In this document: piece by piece, positions 9,133-18,067 of the stretch
Position numbering within the stretch: the first letter of the stretch is position 1
How the letters are laid out: every line of letters starts with the position of its first letter
Assembly: GCF_001282725.1 (NCBI RefSeq)
Contig: NZ_LN876583.1
Span: 62,001-126,000 of the forward strand
DNA length: 64,000 nucleotides
Source: Inediibacterium massiliense
GTDB taxonomy: Bacteria > Bacillota > Clostridia > Peptostreptococcales > Thermotaleaceae
Reading direction: 5' to 3'
Program-made: the position numbers and the translations under genes
The notes under the pieces: model-generated
The model's database searches: none
Seen by the model: only the letters and a program-made list of their open reading frames with translations
Told to the model about the DNA's origin: nothing

Positions 9133-9211
9133 TTTTATTAAATCTTTAATATTATTCACTAACCTTTTTGTAAATATAAATCATACTATTGGTGGTTATA
9201 AAAAGGAATAC

Positions 9212-9239
9212 AAAAAACCCCTAATAATAGGGGTTTTTT
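9212..9239 (-). terminator. Bidirectional terminator after kce
   Basis: CCCCTA/TAGGGG stem flanked by A6 and T6, starting 5 nt beyond the kce stop. Confidence 0.88.
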
Positions 9240-9244
9240 ATGTA

Positions 9245-10093
9245 TTATTTATTAAGTGGTTTTAATCCTAGGATTTCTCTTGCTTCTGCAGGTGTTGCAA
9301 TTTCTCTTCCTAATTCTTTAGCAAGACGAACAGCTTTTTCTACCATTTGTCCATTGCTTTCTGCCATAACACCTTTTTCAATGTATACATTGTCTTCAAA
9401 TCCTACTCTTACGTGTCCACCCATAACGATTGCTAATGCTGCCATTGGGTATTGGTTTTTACCAACACCAGCTACTGTCCATGTAGATCCTGCTGGAATG
9501 CTGTCTGCGATGAATGCTAAATCTCTAGCTGTAGCTGTCATTTGTACTCCTAGTACAAAGTCAAAATGCATTGGAGCCTTTATAAATCCTTTTTTGTGCA
9601 TTTTGATTGCAATATCTACCATACCTTTGTCAAATACTTCGATTTCAGGTTTTACTCCTCTTTCGATCATTGTTTTTCCAAAAGTTTTGATAGTGTTGTC
9701 AGTGTTTACGAATACTTCGTCTCCACCAAAGTTACAAGTTCCACAGTCAAGAGTTGCCATTTCAGGATGTTTAAGTCCTAATTGTGGTTCTTCAACTTCT
9801 GTAGATTGAAGTCTTTCCATATCTGTCATTCCTACTGCTCCACCTGTAGATGGTTGAATGATTGCATCTGGACAAAGCTTTCTAATTGCATCAATACATG
9901 CTTTAAATCTAGCTTTATCTTGCGTAGGAGTTCCATCATCATTACGTACATGTAAGTGAATGATACTTGCTCCTGCTTTATAAGCAGATTCTGCTTCTCT
10001 TGCAATTTCTTCTACAGTGTATGGAACGTTTGGATTATGTTCTTTTGTTACTTCTGCACCACATATTGCAGCGGTAATGATTAATTTTTCCAT
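9245..10093 (-). CDS. kce: 3-keto-5-aminohexanoate cleavage enzyme
   Basis: Kce condenses 3-keto-5-aminohexanoate with acetyl-CoA to give acetoacetate and L-3-aminobutyryl-CoA in lysine fermentation. The 282-residue TIM-barrel protein is of the BKACE (DUF849) family: ITAAICGAEVTKEHNP at the start, metal-binding histidines in SIIHLHVRNDDGTPTQD, and the conserved VRVGFEDNVY with the catalytic/metal glutamate near residue 230. AAGGAGG precedes the ATG at 10093. It follows kal by 24 nt and ends at a strong terminator, forming a two-gene unit. The family has other substrates elsewhere, but the adjacent kal and the kam/kdd genes in the same window make the lysine assignment firm. Confidence 0.95.
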   Translation of the reverse strand: MEKLIITAAICGAEVTKEHNPNVPYTVEEIAREAESAYKAGASIIHLHVRNDDGTPTQDKARFKACIDAIRKLCPDAIIQPSTGGAVGMTDMERLQSTEVEEPQLGLKHPEMATLDCGTCNFGGDEVFVNTDNTIKTFGKTMIERGVKPEIEVFDKGMVDIAIKMHKKGFIKAPMHFDFVLGVQMTATARDLAFIADSIPAGSTWTVAGVGKNQYPMAALAIVMGGHVRVGFEDNVYIEKGVMAESNGQMVEKAVRLAKELGREIATPAEAREILGLKPLNK

Positions 10094-10117
10094 TCTTGTG
10101 ATCCTCCTTGGTATTTA

Positions 10118-10507
10118 TTATTTTCTTTGGCAAGCTTTTGGTGTCACACAAGTACCGATAGCTGTAGCAACAACGATTGGTTCTTCTAATACATCAGCAG
10201 CTGAAGCACTGATATCTTTTCTTGAAACAACTACTTTTCTTGCTTCAAATTTCATTTTTCTTGAAGAATTTCCTTCTTGGATAATTTCTCCAACTACTTC
10301 AATATAATCTCCTGCATATACTGGCGCTAAGAATTTGATTTCTTCGTATCCAGCAAAAAGACCTTCGTCTCCATCTCTAATAATTAATAATTCTGTAGCA
10401 AGATCTCCAAATAGATGTACCATATGTGCTCCGTCTACTAATTCTCCACCATAATGTGCATCCTTTGCACTCATTCTTAATCTTAACATTGATTTAACAT
10501 TTGCCAT
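10118..10507 (-). CDS. kal: 3-aminobutyryl-CoA ammonia-lyase
   Basis: Kal removes ammonia from L-3-aminobutyryl-CoA to give crotonyl-CoA, which then enters butyrate formation. The protein is a 129-residue single hotdog-fold domain, the normal length. Visible family features are the opening [20 protein letters not shown], a short [11 protein letters not shown] helix and the C-terminal [17 protein letters not shown]. Start 10507 is chosen for GGAGG 8 nt upstream. It is the first gene of kal-kce, with a sigma-A type promoter at 10582-10610, unlike the sigma-54 promoter of the main lysine cluster. Confidence 0.93.
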   Translation of the reverse strand: MANVKSMLRLRMSAKDAHYGGELVDGAHMVHLFGDLATELLIIRDGDEGLFAGYEEIKFLAPVYAGDYIEVVGEIIQEGNSSRKMKFEARKVVVSRKDISASAADVLEEPIVVATAIGTCVTPKACQRK

Positions 10508-10581
10508 TTTCAATTCCTCCAATTTCTTTAGTAATAAAGATATGGAAAACCAATATCTAGTATTTTACCTATGCCTATATC

Positions 10582-10610
10582 ATTATATCCCAAAAGCAAA
10601 ATATTTACAA
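10582..10610 (-). promoter_or_regulatory. Sigma-A promoter for kal-kce
   Basis: Minus strand TTGTAA, 17 nt, TATAAT, about 75 nt upstream of the kal start. Confidence 0.75.
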
Positions 10611-10631
10611 TGGGTGAATGATGGATTTATT

Positions 10632-12536
10632 TTAGTTTAATTCTATAATTCTATTAGCTACAAACATACCATCATCATCATATCCATCAATAAATATAGT
10701 CGTATCTTCTCTTAAATGTCCAATCTTAATTGGATCTCCTTTGAAAGACCATATCTTTGTATCATCTGTTACAGTAACAGAAGTAGTTACATATTCTTTT
10801 TTTACTGGATCAAAATTTTTTACAGTAATTCGATTGTATTTAGAGTAAACTTTAATAACCTCTCCTGTAATGTTATCTTTATTGGCAGCTTTTTTTGCTT
10901 CAATCTTAATTATTTTATTATTTTCAAGTCTTAATGTTACATCATAGTGAATATCTAAATCATTCAGTTTTTTATTTTCATCATCAATTTTTACATCTAC
11001 TCCATTAGATACTTCATAGGTCCTTGTTTCTTTATCATCTGTTAAAATAGTAATCTTTGTAGGGTCTCCTATAATAATTTGTTTGATTACCCCTTCATCT
11101 CTTGTTCTTTCTTCTCTACTTGCAGCTATAACTTCTACTACTTTGTCATAATGCACTGTAATAGTTGCTATATCTCCTTTTGACAATTCATCTAACTCTA
11201 CTTTTCTTCTATCTTTTCTAATAGTAGGTCTATCCTCTATCTCTAGTTCTAGTACTTTATTGCTATTGGTTCTAAATTTTAATATTGGTTTTTCTTTAAA
11301 TAATACAGAGGACTCTAAAATTCCTTCATATATTTTTTCTTTAGATTGAAGTTCAATAGTTATAGCTTTATCTCCTATAAATTTTACTTTTATTTCTTCT
11401 CCTTCTATCAATCTATCCGTAGATATTTTTTTTCCATCATATTTCATTTCTGTATTATTATCTATTTGTATTTCTTTTTTGAGCACCAAGTTATCTGTAT
11501 TACGAACAGTTAAAAGATCATAATCGTATTTTTTTTCTAATTTTTCTACTTTTCCATACCAAGTAGTCACTGCATTGTCTACTTCGACCGTATCTAATTC
11601 TCCATTTTTGTTATAAATAAGCTTAATGCCATCCCCTTTATTTAAATCCTTCATCGCTTTTGTTTTTCCATTAATAAGGATGGTTACACCTTTAAGATTG
11701 TATACTTCTTCTTTTTCTTCCCCACCTTTTACCATAATCATATTGGCATCTAACGATATATAGCTAATGATTCTTTGTAATACTTTTGATCCATTATTAA
11801 TATTATTAGTATTTGTATTATCAGTATTTGTATTATTTTCTACAGGTGGTGTAACTACACTCGTCTGAGTACCTAATAAATCATAAGTCTTAGAACACAT
11901 AGTAGCCATTACTGCTCTATTTACAATACTATTTGGGTTAAATCTTTTCTTTTCATCTCCACCAATAATTTTTTTCTTTTCTAATAAATCTACATAAGGT
12001 TTAGCTACGGTAGAAATACTTTCTGCATCTGTAAAGGTAAGTACTGGTAATGGGTCAATTTGATCCTTCATGTCTATGGCTTTTCCAATAAATACTGCAA
12101 TATCTACTTTCTTGGCAGATACTTGTTTTCCGTTTTTGATAATAATCTTTAGATCATCTGAGCGAATAATCCCATACTCTAATCCATAGGCTACAGCATC
12201 TTTTGCCCAATCTGGGACTTTATTTTGATTCATAACAGTACTATATTTTGCTGTTAATCCACTATTACTTTTTAATTTGTTAGAAATTTTCAAAGTATTG
12301 TAAATCATTTGCATAGCTTCTATGTAAGTTACAGATTGATCCGGTTTAAAAGTAGTTTTTAAGCTATAATCATCAAAATATCCACTAATAATTTTTTTGT
12401 CTGCCATTTTGTTGATATATTCTTTTGCCCAATGATTGTTTGGCACATCTGAAAAGTTGATGGCTGCAAAACTTGCCATGGTATTTGCTACAATGAATGC
12501 GCCCGTTATTATACCACATAATATTTTTTTCTTCAT
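10632..12536 (-). CDS. SLH-domain surface protein
   Basis: Exported protein of 634 residues. After a signal peptide (KKKILCGIITGAFIVANTMASFA) come three S-layer homology repeats: INFSDVPNNHWAKEYI..., KVPDWAKDAVAYGLEYGII... and FTDAESISTVAKPYVDLLEKKKIIG... These bind pyruvylated secondary cell-wall polymer in other Firmicutes. The remaining ~400 residues are beta-rich repeated modules of about 70 residues, with recurring patterns such as LKKEIQIDNNTEMKYDGKKI and TVTDDTKIWSFKGDPIKIGHL, and no recognised catalytic motif. Start 12536 follows AAGGAGG. The protein is likely a structural or adhesive wall-bound protein; exact role unknown. Confidence 0.85.
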   Translation of the reverse strand: MKKKILCGIITGAFIVANTMASFAAINFSDVPNNHWAKEYINKMADKKIISGYFDDYSLKTTFKPDQSVTYIEAMQMIYNTLKISNKLKSNSGLTAKYSTVMNQNKVPDWAKDAVAYGLEYGIIRSDDLKIIIKNGKQVSAKKVDIAVFIGKAIDMKDQIDPLPVLTFTDAESISTVAKPYVDLLEKKKIIGGDEKKRFNPNSIVNRAVMATMCSKTYDLLGTQTSVVTPPVENNTNTDNTNTNNINNGSKVLQRIISYISLDANMIMVKGGEEKEEVYNLKGVTILINGKTKAMKDLNKGDGIKLIYNKNGELDTVEVDNAVTTWYGKVEKLEKKYDYDLLTVRNTDNLVLKKEIQIDNNTEMKYDGKKISTDRLIEGEEIKVKFIGDKAITIELQSKEKIYEGILESSVLFKEKPILKFRTNSNKVLELEIEDRPTIRKDRRKVELDELSKGDIATITVHYDKVVEVIAASREERTRDEGVIKQIIIGDPTKITILTDDKETRTYEVSNGVDVKIDDENKKLNDLDIHYDVTLRLENNKIIKIEAKKAANKDNITGEVIKVYSKYNRITVKNFDPVKKEYVTTSVTVTDDTKIWSFKGDPIKIGHLREDTTIFIDGYDDDGMFVANRIIELN

Positions 12537-12658
12537 ATGTACATAGCCTCCTTTATATCCTATACTTTTACTTCTATTATACATAATTTTTTATCTACTT
12601 CTATACTATTGTACCATAATCCTTTTAAAAATGAAAAATGTAACAAAGTAGTAATATA

Positions 12659-12689
12659 GAAACACCTAAAGAAATCTTTAGGTGTTTCT
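12659..12689 (-). terminator. Terminator after the 12693-13472 gene
   Basis: GAAACACCTAAAGA / TCTTTAGGTGTTTC, a 14-bp stem just after the stop codon. Confidence 0.8.
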
Positions 12690-12692
12690 GAA

Positions 12693-13472
12693 TTAAAGAG
12701 CAATATCAAATTTTAATTCTGTTTCCTTTTGAGTCCCATCATTTTGGCGAAGCTTAAAAGTCAAGGTAATATTTTTCCATGGTTCATCTTTTTTAGTAGG
12801 AATAGGCATCTTGATGACACCATTGATTTCATCATCTTTTTTAATATCATTAAACCAAGTTGGATCGATATCGTAAATAGCTCTTACATCTTCTTGTTTA
12901 TATGTTTTATCTCCTGCTATAATTTTAGCACTTCTTTGGTCAATTTGCACTGGAGTACTTGCTTTATTCTCTACTTTTATATATACAGAAGCTACTTTAT
13001 CATCTTCATCTATAGATATTCCTGTAACAGAGATCCACACATCTCCTATAGTCTGACTGATTGGAAGTTTTTTATAATCTATAGATGATTTTTTTTCTTC
13101 TTTTTGTTCCTCTTTTTTATCTTCTGATTTTTTATCTTCTTCTTTCTTAGGTTCCTCTTTTGGTTCTTCCTTATCTGTTTTCTTTACCTCTTCTTTTGGC
13201 TCTTCCTTTACAATAGAAATGATTTTCATTCCATCATCCCATTTCACTTGAGCTCCTAGATTTTCTGCAATAAATCTTGCAGGTACATAAGTACGATCCT
13301 TATACATCAGAACTGTATATTCACTGTCTAATGCTTTATGCTTTCCATTAAAAGTAAAAGAAATATAATCTGCAATTTGAGCAGGTACCAAAGAACCTTG
13401 AGCAAAGACAGATGCTCCTGCTCCTAACATAGATCCTATCACCAATCCTGTAATGAGTTGTTTATACTTCAT
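12693..13472 (-). CDS. Exported copper-amine-oxidase-N domain protein with Lys/Glu linker
   Basis: 259-residue secreted protein: signal peptide (ending ASVFAQG), one copper amine oxidase N-terminal-like (stalk) domain at about 35-90 (YVPARFIAENLGAQVKWDDG), a low-complexity Lys/Glu linker at about 90-130, and a C-terminal beta domain (VWISVTGISIDEDDKVASVYIKVENKAS) resembling DUF4352-type immunoglobulin-like domains. The CuAO-N domain here has no catalytic role; in Clostridia it is common on secreted proteins and is thought to aid wall attachment. GGGAGGAG precedes the ATG. It lies 16 nt after the following CuAO/TolC-like gene and is probably co-transcribed with it. Confidence 0.82.
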   Translation of the reverse strand: MKYKQLITGLVIGSMLGAGASVFAQGSLVPAQIADYISFTFNGKHKALDSEYTVLMYKDRTYVPARFIAENLGAQVKWDDGMKIISIVKEEPKEEVKKTDKEEPKEEPKKEEDKKSEDKKEEQKEEKKSSIDYKKLPISQTIGDVWISVTGISIDEDDKVASVYIKVENKASTPVQIDQRSAKIIAGDKTYKQEDVRAIYDIDPTWFNDIKKDDEINGVIKMPIPTKKDEPWKNITLTFKLRQNDGTQKETELKFDIAL

Positions 13473-13488
13473 TTTTAACTCCTCCCTT

Positions 13489-15060
13489 TTATTCTCTCAC
13501 CCATAATTTATCATATTCCATAGCCAATATGTTATATTCCATCACTTTATTCCTTAATTCTTTTTTAGTTTTTTCTATTTGTAAAGTTGCTTGCTGCACC
13601 TTTAGAGGTATAGTCATACCAATTTCCATATTAACCTTTGCTTTTTTTAAATCATCTTGTGCCTGCTCTAGTGCAATTTTTTGTTGTTCATATTGATCTT
13701 TTCGTTGATTTAAAGACGTATAAATCTTTCTTAATCCATATTCATAAGCTTGCTTTTTTTCTCCTAATTCAATAGTAGCCTTTTGAGCATCAATTTCTTT
13801 TACTTTATAAGACTCTCCCCCTACATTATATACATAAAGCTTTACCCCTAAATCCTTTAGTTCTATAGACTTTTGCAAAGCCCATAAACTAGGACTTTCT
13901 TCAATAGATTTTATGATATGACCTTCTATATCTTCATCCTTGATCTTTTCAAAAGCAATATCTCCTTTTAAAGTATATCTTTCATCTGCTTTTGCTCCTA
14001 TTAAATCATTTAATTGTTCATAAGCTTTTTTCAATCCCTTATCTGCCAACTCCAATTCTTTTTTTGCATTTTGATAATTTCTTTCTGATTGTTTTTTTTC
14101 TAATTCGCTACTCATTCCTTGATCATATTTTGCTTTAATTTGCTGTAAATCTTTATTATAAAAGTCTATAGCTAAAGTCGCAACTTTTTTTGCATCTTCC
14201 CATTTTAATACTTCATAATATGCACTCTTTACTTCATATGCAATTTTGTCCTTCACTTTATTGATCTGTCTATCTGCTAATTGTCTATTCACCTCTGCGC
14301 TTTTAAAATACAGATAAGCATCATGTACAGGTTTTTCTGCCTTTCCTACTCCATAAGATAGAGGAATTTCATCTATAGCATCACTAGCATCATCTTTCAT
14401 TTCTTTTGCTCGATCTACATCCATCTCAGCTTGTTTTAATGTCCTGCTAAATTTTAAAGCTTTGGCTAATAAATCATCATATGTATAATCCCATTTTTTT
14501 TCTTGATTTTGTTGTTCATTACTTTCTTGTTTACTAGATTCTTTTTTCTCTACTTGATTGTTTTTCTCTATAGTGATGGTAACCACTTTAGTAATACTAT
14601 TATATTTCGTATTTATTCCAAAAATATCCGCTAAATATTTTATTGGAAGCATGACTCTATCCTCTTTCATTTCTACTATAGTATCCATGATAATTTTTCT
14701 TCCATCTACATTGACTATATTGCTATTCACTTTCATTTGAATAATTTGGTCATCCTTATAAATATTTACGGTTTGATTTTGCTCATCCCATTGTATAAGC
14801 TTTGAATCGATTCCTATCACTTCTGCTATATTTCTAATTGGCATCATCGTTCTTCCGTTTTTTATATATGGTGCTGTATCTCCTTTTTTTACCTCATCTC
14901 CTACTTTGTAATTACGGTCATCCATTCTAAACTCAATAATCTGCTTTTGTACTCCATCAAAATCTGTAGGTAAAGCTATCTCTGCTGCAAAGATAGGTTG
15001 AGCTGAGATCATTCCTATCATTGCAAAAGCTGAAACTGTATTTTTGATTTTATGTTTCAT
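13489..15060 (-). CDS. Exported protein: CuAO-N domains fused to TolC-like coiled coil
   Basis: 523-residue exported protein. After a signal peptide (to about residue 25) come two halves of a copper amine oxidase N-terminal-like domain (about 30-165: DTAPYIKNGRTMMPIRNIAEVIG and EDRVMLPIKYLADIFGI). A Ser/Glu/Gln-rich linker follows, and then about 335 residues of long amphipathic helices (about 190-520). The helical part has the organisation of outer-membrane efflux proteins of the TolC/OEP family, for example YEVKSAYYEVLKWEDAKK and a second copy near the end. A TolC barrel is not expected in a single-membrane cell, so a periplasm-like or wall-spanning helical role is more plausible. Co-transcribed with 12693-13472. 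Confidence 0.78.
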   Translation of the reverse strand: MKHKIKNTVSAFAMIGMISAQPIFAAEIALPTDFDGVQKQIIEFRMDDRNYKVGDEVKKGDTAPYIKNGRTMMPIRNIAEVIGIDSKLIQWDEQNQTVNIYKDDQIIQMKVNSNIVNVDGRKIIMDTIVEMKEDRVMLPIKYLADIFGINTKYNSITKVVTITIEKNNQVEKKESSKQESNEQQNQEKKWDYTYDDLLAKALKFSRTLKQAEMDVDRAKEMKDDASDAIDEIPLSYGVGKAEKPVHDAYLYFKSAEVNRQLADRQINKVKDKIAYEVKSAYYEVLKWEDAKKVATLAIDFYNKDLQQIKAKYDQGMSSELEKKQSERNYQNAKKELELADKGLKKAYEQLNDLIGAKADERYTLKGDIAFEKIKDEDIEGHIIKSIEESPSLWALQKSIELKDLGVKLYVYNVGGESYKVKEIDAQKATIELGEKKQAYEYGLRKIYTSLNQRKDQYEQQKIALEQAQDDLKKAKVNMEIGMTIPLKVQQATLQIEKTKKELRNKVMEYNILAMEYDKLWVRE

Positions 15061-15167
15061 ATGTTTTCTCTCCTCTTTCTATACATTCTATATTATTTTC
15101 CATTATATATGAATGATATAGAATCTTCAATAATAAGTATTTTTCTTAAAGAAATTGTAATATATAC

Positions 15168-15198
15168 AAAAAGAGCCTTTCATTTGAAAGACTCTTTT
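15168..15198 (-). terminator. Terminator after S-layer-like gene 15214-17685
   Basis: AAAAGAG(C)CTTTCA paired with TTGAAAG(A)CTCTTTT, one internal mismatch, T-run on the minus strand. Confidence 0.8.
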
Positions 15199-15213
15199 GT
15201 GTTTTAAAATGTA

Positions 15214-17685
15214 CTATTTAATAGTAACTGTTTGAGTAGCTGCATCCCAGTTAGCTTCTGCTCCTAAAGCTTTAGCAATAAAGCTGATCGGAAGCATTGT
15301 TCTTCCATCTTTGATTTCAGCTACAGTATCCATCATTACTGGAGTACCGTTAACCATTAATTGAGGGCTTCCGATAGTTACTTGAGCAACTCTTTCTCCT
15401 TTGAATACAGTAACTGTTCTAGCAGCGTCGTTCCATACGATACTTGCTTCTGGTACACCCATAGCTTCTGCTACGTATCTTACTGATAACATTGTTCTAC
15501 CATCTTTGATATATGGAGCAACATCAGCATTTTTTACTACTTCTCCAACTTGGTATTCAGCGTTTCCGATTACGAATTTAACTTCTTGACCAGCCATAGT
15601 ATTTTTGTCAGCTGGAGTAATAACTCTTGCTACTACTACTTTGTCTGCTTCATCTTCGTTGAATAATCCAAGTTCATCTTTTCCACCATCTACATAGTTT
15701 CTTACTACTGCATCTCCCATAAGACTTAATTCGATATTTCCTTCTGGAACTGAACGATCTAAATCTACTTTTGCATCTGTAATTTCAATTGTAGATGCTT
15801 TAGAACTTTCTGATTTTACTGGAATTGTTAAGCTTTCATCTTTAACTTTAGCTCCAGTAAGGTCTAAATCAAGATTTCCATCTGTTACTTTGATAGTTGG
15901 AACTTCTGCCCATTTAACACCATCTTCTAATTTTAAAATTAAGTTAGTTGTTTTTCCATTCTCTTTTTTAATTGCTTCAGCTTTACCTTCTTTAATTACA
16001 ATTTTATCAATTGCTTGATTTTTAACTCCAGTTCTTACGTCAGCAGCTTTCACTTCTGTTTTAACAGGTTTTACAGCTTTTCCTAAAACAATTTCTCTTG
16101 CTTTATCCATTGCATTTCCACCAACTGTAGCAACGATATCTCCTTCATGTCCTGCTTCTACAGATACATAGAATTGTAATTCAACCATTGCTTCTGGATT
16201 ATCCCCATCTTTTTGAAGTTTAAATTCAGCATAGTTATCTCCAATGTCAAATTGACTCATTATCTCTTTTTCTATAGCACTATCTCCAGTACTTCCTTGA
16301 TAACCTTTTAAATCATCGCTATCTTTTACTTTTACTTTAAGAATTTTTACCCAAGTTGGGAATTCTATTCTTGTTTTTCTATCAGTAATCCAAGAATTTT
16401 CTACTTCTTCTTCGATTTTTAATTTTGCTAATTTGTGAGCATCATCATCTGTTGTTGCATAATTACTTTTATTTTTACCAACATTTGTTAAATCAGCACT
16501 ACCATGATCTCCAGATAATGTTCCATCATCTTCCTTCTTCTCATGCCATTCTACACTTTCATATTGACCAGCAACTAATTCTTTTGGATCTTCAGTTGCT
16601 TTTACAACAATATCATAATCTACATATTTTGCAATAGTAATATCTTCTGTTGTAACATCATCTCCACTAATAGTTGCAATCACATCGCCATTTTTAGCAT
16701 TTTTATCTGCTTTAATGTTTAATTTTTTGATGTAAATTGTTCCTCTTGTTTGTGAAGCATCCTTAGCAACTTTAATTTTAAATTCTAATGTACGATCATC
16801 TGTGAAATACTCACTTCCACTTAATGAAGTTGTACCAGCAGTTTCATCCATTTTATGGATTGTAGTTTTTCCAACAAAAGCTCCACCAAGTTCTATTTCT
16901 GCAGATTTTTTATCCCATTTAAAGTTTGTAGGTAATTTTACTTTCACTTTTTTATACTCATTTCTACCGATTGCATTAATAGCTGCTTCATCAATTTGAA
17001 TTGTTTTGATTTCAACAGCATCAGCAAAGCTTTCTGCACTATCAATTGTAGTTACAGTATCTCCACCTGCTCCAATAGCAAATGCATAACTATTGCTTGT
17101 AATATTACCATCAATAGATTCAATATTTACTTTTGCTTCTCCTTTATCTGTTAATTCTACAAATAAAGGGATTCTAATTTCTGCATCTTCGTCAAAGGCA
17201 CCCTTAAAAGTAATTTCTACAGTTGAATCTGAAATTCTTTTTACATTAATGTCTTTCACATCACTAAATACTAGATTGCCGTCTTTTCCTTTTTGACTTT
17301 TTTGTACGATTTGATTTGCCATTGCTTTTTCAAAATTTTTGAAATGTGTTTCATCATTTACAACTTTTATTACATCACTTTCAGAATATAAAGTAGTTCC
17401 TGATACAGCATCACTATGGTCTTTATAAACTACATTGGATACTTCATCTCCATCATCTAACCATTCTGCATTTGTTAACTTTAACTTAATTCTTTCTTCT
17501 GAACTAAAATCATTTGAATCATTTTTAATTTTTACATATGGTACCTCATCTGCATTGTTTAATTCTGCATCATCTTTTGTTTTTAATACTTTTGTAACAC
17601 CATTATCTGATGATGCAAATGCACTCATTGGCACTAATGATACGATTAATGCTAGTACCAATAATAAAGAAAGTTTTTTCTTCAT
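15214..17685 (-). CDS. S-layer-like protein with C-terminal CuAO-N domain (paralogue B)
   Basis: 823-residue exported protein with signal peptide (KKKLSLLLVLALIVSLVPMSAFA). A long beta-rich, acidic, threonine/lysine-rich body contains recurring TIDSAESFADAVEIKTIQIDE-type segments. The end is a copper amine oxidase N-terminal-like domain at about 690-823 (DVAPYIKDGRTMLSVRYVAEAMG and DGRTMLPISFIAKALGAEANW). It is a clear paralogue of 18068-20239: signal peptide, several body segments (for example the TWVKILKVKV / SWVKVLGVEV region) and C-terminus all match. There are no SLH repeats. A perfect promoter, long structured leader and strong terminator suggest abundant expression, as for an S-layer protein; the S-layer role is inferred. 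Confidence 0.85.
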   Translation of the reverse strand: MKKKLSLLLVLALIVSLVPMSAFASSDNGVTKVLKTKDDAELNNADEVPYVKIKNDSNDFSSEERIKLKLTNAEWLDDGDEVSNVVYKDHSDAVSGTTLYSESDVIKVVNDETHFKNFEKAMANQIVQKSQKGKDGNLVFSDVKDINVKRISDSTVEITFKGAFDEDAEIRIPLFVELTDKGEAKVNIESIDGNITSNSYAFAIGAGGDTVTTIDSAESFADAVEIKTIQIDEAAINAIGRNEYKKVKVKLPTNFKWDKKSAEIELGGAFVGKTTIHKMDETAGTTSLSGSEYFTDDRTLEFKIKVAKDASQTRGTIYIKKLNIKADKNAKNGDVIATISGDDVTTEDITIAKYVDYDIVVKATEDPKELVAGQYESVEWHEKKEDDGTLSGDHGSADLTNVGKNKSNYATTDDDAHKLAKLKIEEEVENSWITDRKTRIEFPTWVKILKVKVKDSDDLKGYQGSTGDSAIEKEIMSQFDIGDNYAEFKLQKDGDNPEAMVELQFYVSVEAGHEGDIVATVGGNAMDKAREIVLGKAVKPVKTEVKAADVRTGVKNQAIDKIVIKEGKAEAIKKENGKTTNLILKLEDGVKWAEVPTIKVTDGNLDLDLTGAKVKDESLTIPVKSESSKASTIEITDAKVDLDRSVPEGNIELSLMGDAVVRNYVDGGKDELGLFNEDEADKVVVARVITPADKNTMAGQEVKFVIGNAEYQVGEVVKNADVAPYIKDGRTMLSVRYVAEAMGVPEASIVWNDAARTVTVFKGERVAQVTIGSPQLMVNGTPVMMDTVAEIKDGRTMLPISFIAKALGAEANWDAATQTVTIK

Positions 17686-17739
17686 CTTAATAAATCCTCC
17701 CTTAAATTTTTATTTTTTTGTCTTTTGAGGTTGCCCCCT

Positions 17740-17815
17740 AAAATTGTAGGATAATGATCATTATCCTTTGAAAGTACACTCTTTTGAATATACTTTCAAA
17801 GAATAACACCTCTAG
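17740..17815 (-). promoter_or_regulatory. Structured 5' leader of S-layer-like gene B
   Basis: Two hairpins lie in the roughly 140-nt leader: an 18-nt perfect palindrome (GGATAATGATCATTATCC) and an 11-bp stem CTTTGAAAGTA / TACTTTCAAAG with a 14-nt loop. Likely mRNA-stabilising; no known riboswitch recognised. Confidence 0.6.
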
Positions 17816-17827
17816 TGTACATGATAG

Positions 17828-17856
17828 ATTATACCAAGTATTTCTTATGTAGTCAA
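17828..17856 (-). promoter_or_regulatory. Strong sigma-A promoter for S-layer-like gene B
   Basis: Minus strand TTGACT, 17 nt, TATAAT. The 382-nt gap 17686-18067 also holds the leader hairpins and the terminator of the upstream paralogue. Confidence 0.85.
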
Positions 17857-18028
17857 CATTTTCTAGTGCATGTAATACAAGTGTAATATAAGTTATTTTT
17901 TCTTGTATCATCATTTCTTTCTTATATAGGAATATATTTCTAACCTATTTGTTCTTATTATATAAAAAATTAGTTAAAAATACCATTACAAACATATTAC
18001 AAATCATTACATCCTTTTTACAATACAC

Positions 18029-18055
18029 AAAAAGAGCCCTTTCGGACTCTTTTTA
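18029..18055 (-). terminator. Terminator after S-layer-like gene A
   Basis: AAAAAGAG...CTCTTTTT stem with GC-rich top (GCCCTTTCGGAC), just downstream of the stop codon at 18068. Confidence 0.85.
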
Positions 18056-18067
18056 TATTCTCTATTA

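Larger units (their letters stand above)
8764..9199. repeat. Tandem 218-nt direct repeat, two copies
   Basis: Unit 1 (8764-8981) and unit 2 (8982-9199) match along their whole length with scattered substitutions, and the start of a third unit is visible at 9200. The period is exactly 218 nt. No open reading frame is conserved in either copy. Each unit contains two hairpins and a long-range stem; differences between the copies preserve the pairing. Confidence 0.95.

Noticed and set aside
8764-9199. CRISPR array
   Set aside because: Only two long (218 nt) contiguous repeats with no spacers; structure points to duplicated RNA or repeat instead.
9240-9809. 189-codon plus-strand frame over kce
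   Set aside because: Fully antisense to kce, which is certain from its motifs; the frame mirrors codon bias and has no ribosome site.
13489-15060. True outer-membrane efflux channel
   Set aside because: Fusion to a CuAO-N wall domain and the Gram-positive sporulation context argue against an outer membrane pore.
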